NCBI GenBank assembly: GCA_946480055.1
Contig: CAMLID010000138.1
Location: forward strand, 1-5,539
Origin: an uncultured Lysobacter sp.
Lineage (GTDB): Bacteria > Pseudomonadota > Gammaproteobacteria > Xanthomonadales > Xanthomonadaceae
Direction of reading: 5' to 3'
Length of the DNA: 5,539 nucleotides
Positions 4,677 through 5,539 of the stretch are shown here, one piece after another. The position numbers were made by a program, and so were the translations under genes. Position 1 is the first letter of the stretch; the number at the start of each line of letters is the position of its first letter. The notes beneath the pieces are model-generated. The model saw nothing but the letters and a program-made list of their open reading frames with translations. It did no database searches and was not told where the DNA came from.

Positions 4677-5539
4677 ATGTCCGAAAACAACGATCAGACC
4701 CCCGGCCAGACCCCGAACCAGACCTACGACTCCAGCAAGATCACCGTCTTGCGCGGGCTCGAAGCCGTACGCAAACGGCCGGGCATGTACATCGGCGACG
4801 TCCACGACGGCACCGGTCTGCATCACATGGTGTTCGAAGTCGTCGACAACGCGATCGACGAGGCGCTCGCCGGCCACGCCGACGATGTCGTCGTCACCTT
4901 GCACGAAGACGGTTCGGTCTCCTGCTACGACAACGGCCGCGGCATTCCGGTCGACATCCACAAGGAAGAAGGCGTCTCCGCGGCCGAGGTGATCCTCACC
5001 GTGCTGCACGCCGGCGGCAAGTTCGACGACAACAGCTACAAAGTCTCCGGCGGTCTGCACGGCGTCGGCGTCTCGGTAGTCAACGCCTTGTCCGAACACC
5101 TGTGGTTGAACATCTGGCGCGACGGCCACCACTACCAGCAGGAATACGCGCTGGGCGAGCCGATCTATCCGCTCAAGCAACTCGAAGCGTCCGACAAGCG
5201 CGGCACCCTGCTGCGCTTCAAGCCGGCCGTCGAAATCTTCAGCGACGTCGAGTTCCACTACGACATCCTGGCCAAGCGCCTGCGCGAACTGTCGTTCCTG
5301 AATTCCGGCGTCAAGATCACCCTGGTCGACGAGCGCGGCGAAGGCCGTCGCGATCTGTTCCAGTACGAAGGCGGCATCCGCTCCTTCGTCGAGCATCTGG
5401 CCCAACTCAAGACGCCACTGCATCCGAACGTGATCTCGGTGTCGGGCGAGCAGAACGGCATCACCGTGGACGTGGCGTTGCAGTGGACCGATTCCTACCA
5501 GGAAACGATGTTCTGCTTCACCAACAACATTCCGCAGAA
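4677..5539 (+). CDS. gyrB: DNA gyrase subunit B, 3'-truncated by window edge
   Basis: GyrB is the ATPase subunit of DNA gyrase, which with GyrA introduces negative supercoils. The window holds 287 complete codons of a protein usually near 800 residues: the whole GHKL ATPase domain (to about 232) and part of the transducer domain. Present are [10 protein letters not shown] (32-41), [11 protein letters not shown] (53-63) with catalytic E54 and nucleotide-binding N58, DNGRGIP with D85, and the lid GGLHGVG (125-131). R148 matches E. coli R136, the coumarin-contact arginine, so nothing suggests target-based novobiocin resistance. The frame is closed upstream by TAA at 4626, and no other in-frame start exists before ATG 4677. 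The N-terminus is about 12 residues longer than in E. coli and rich in Q, T, N and P. Shine-Dalgarno is poor. The toprim domain lies outside the window. Confidence 0.97.
   Translation, partial: MSENNDQTPGQTPNQTYDSSKITVLRGLEAVRKRPGMYIGDVHDGTGLHHMVFEVVDNAIDEALAGHADDVVVTLHEDGSVSCYDNGRGIPVDIHKEEGVSAAEVILTVLHAGGKFDDNSYKVSGGLHGVGVSVVNALSEHLWLNIWRDGHHYQQEYALGEPIYPLKQLEASDKRGTLLRFKPAVEIFSDVEFHYDILAKRLRELSFLNSGVKITLVDERGEGRRDLFQYEGGIRSFVEHLAQLKTPLHPNVISVSGEQNGITVDVALQWTDSYQETMFCFTNNIPQ

Noticed and set aside
4628..4720. ATG at 4628 as an alternative upstream gyrB start
   Set aside because: It is in a different frame. The gyrB frame is closed by TAA at 4626 and the conserved sequence starts from ATG 4677.
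4350..5423. 357-residue minus-strand open frame opposite gyrB
   Set aside because: It lies antisense to the conserved GyrB ATPase domain. The protein conservation explains the open frame.

Overview
The window is a chromosomal replication-origin segment in the conserved order dnaA - oriC - dnaN - recF - gyrB, all on the + strand. High GC, strong GC3 bias, the DnaA/DnaN/RecF/GyrB sequences and the parS form TGTTCCACGTGGAACA point to a gammaproteobacterium. My best guess is Xanthomonadaceae, Lysobacter-like (moderate confidence, from sequence feel only).

Layout. Bases 1-694 hold the C-terminal 230 residues of DnaA (end of the AAA+ domain plus the DNA-binding domain). Bases 695-1070 are non-coding. 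They start with a displaced second copy of the last 24 bp of dnaA (copies offset by 75 bp). They then hold two convergent DnaA boxes in a 14-bp inverted repeat and two AT-rich tracts, so this is the probable oriC. dnaN (1071-2171) is complete and of standard length. The 145-bp dnaN-recF gap carries a parS site, a strong intrinsic terminator and a second hairpin that could pair alternatively with the first. recF (2317-3441) is complete. Bases 3442-4676 (1235 bp) have no intact gene. They contain two parS sites just after recF, a string of coding-like fragments in shifting frames (probable decayed gene, 3681-4218), several palindromes including a nested inverted repeat (4477-4519), and a promoter with a TATACT -10. 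gyrB starts at 4677 and runs off the window end.

How it works together. DnaA binds and opens oriC, the DnaN clamp gives processivity to the replisome, RecF loads RecA at gaps, and GyrB powers the removal of supercoils. The least ordinary feature is a cluster of five parS (ParB-binding) palindromes within 1.3 kb, two of them inside the recF reading frame and three packed into 97 bp at its 3' end. The origin locus is therefore probably also the chromosome's centromere. No unknown multi-gene system is visible. The interest lies in the parS architecture, the dnaA 3'-end duplication and the decayed recF-gyrB gap.
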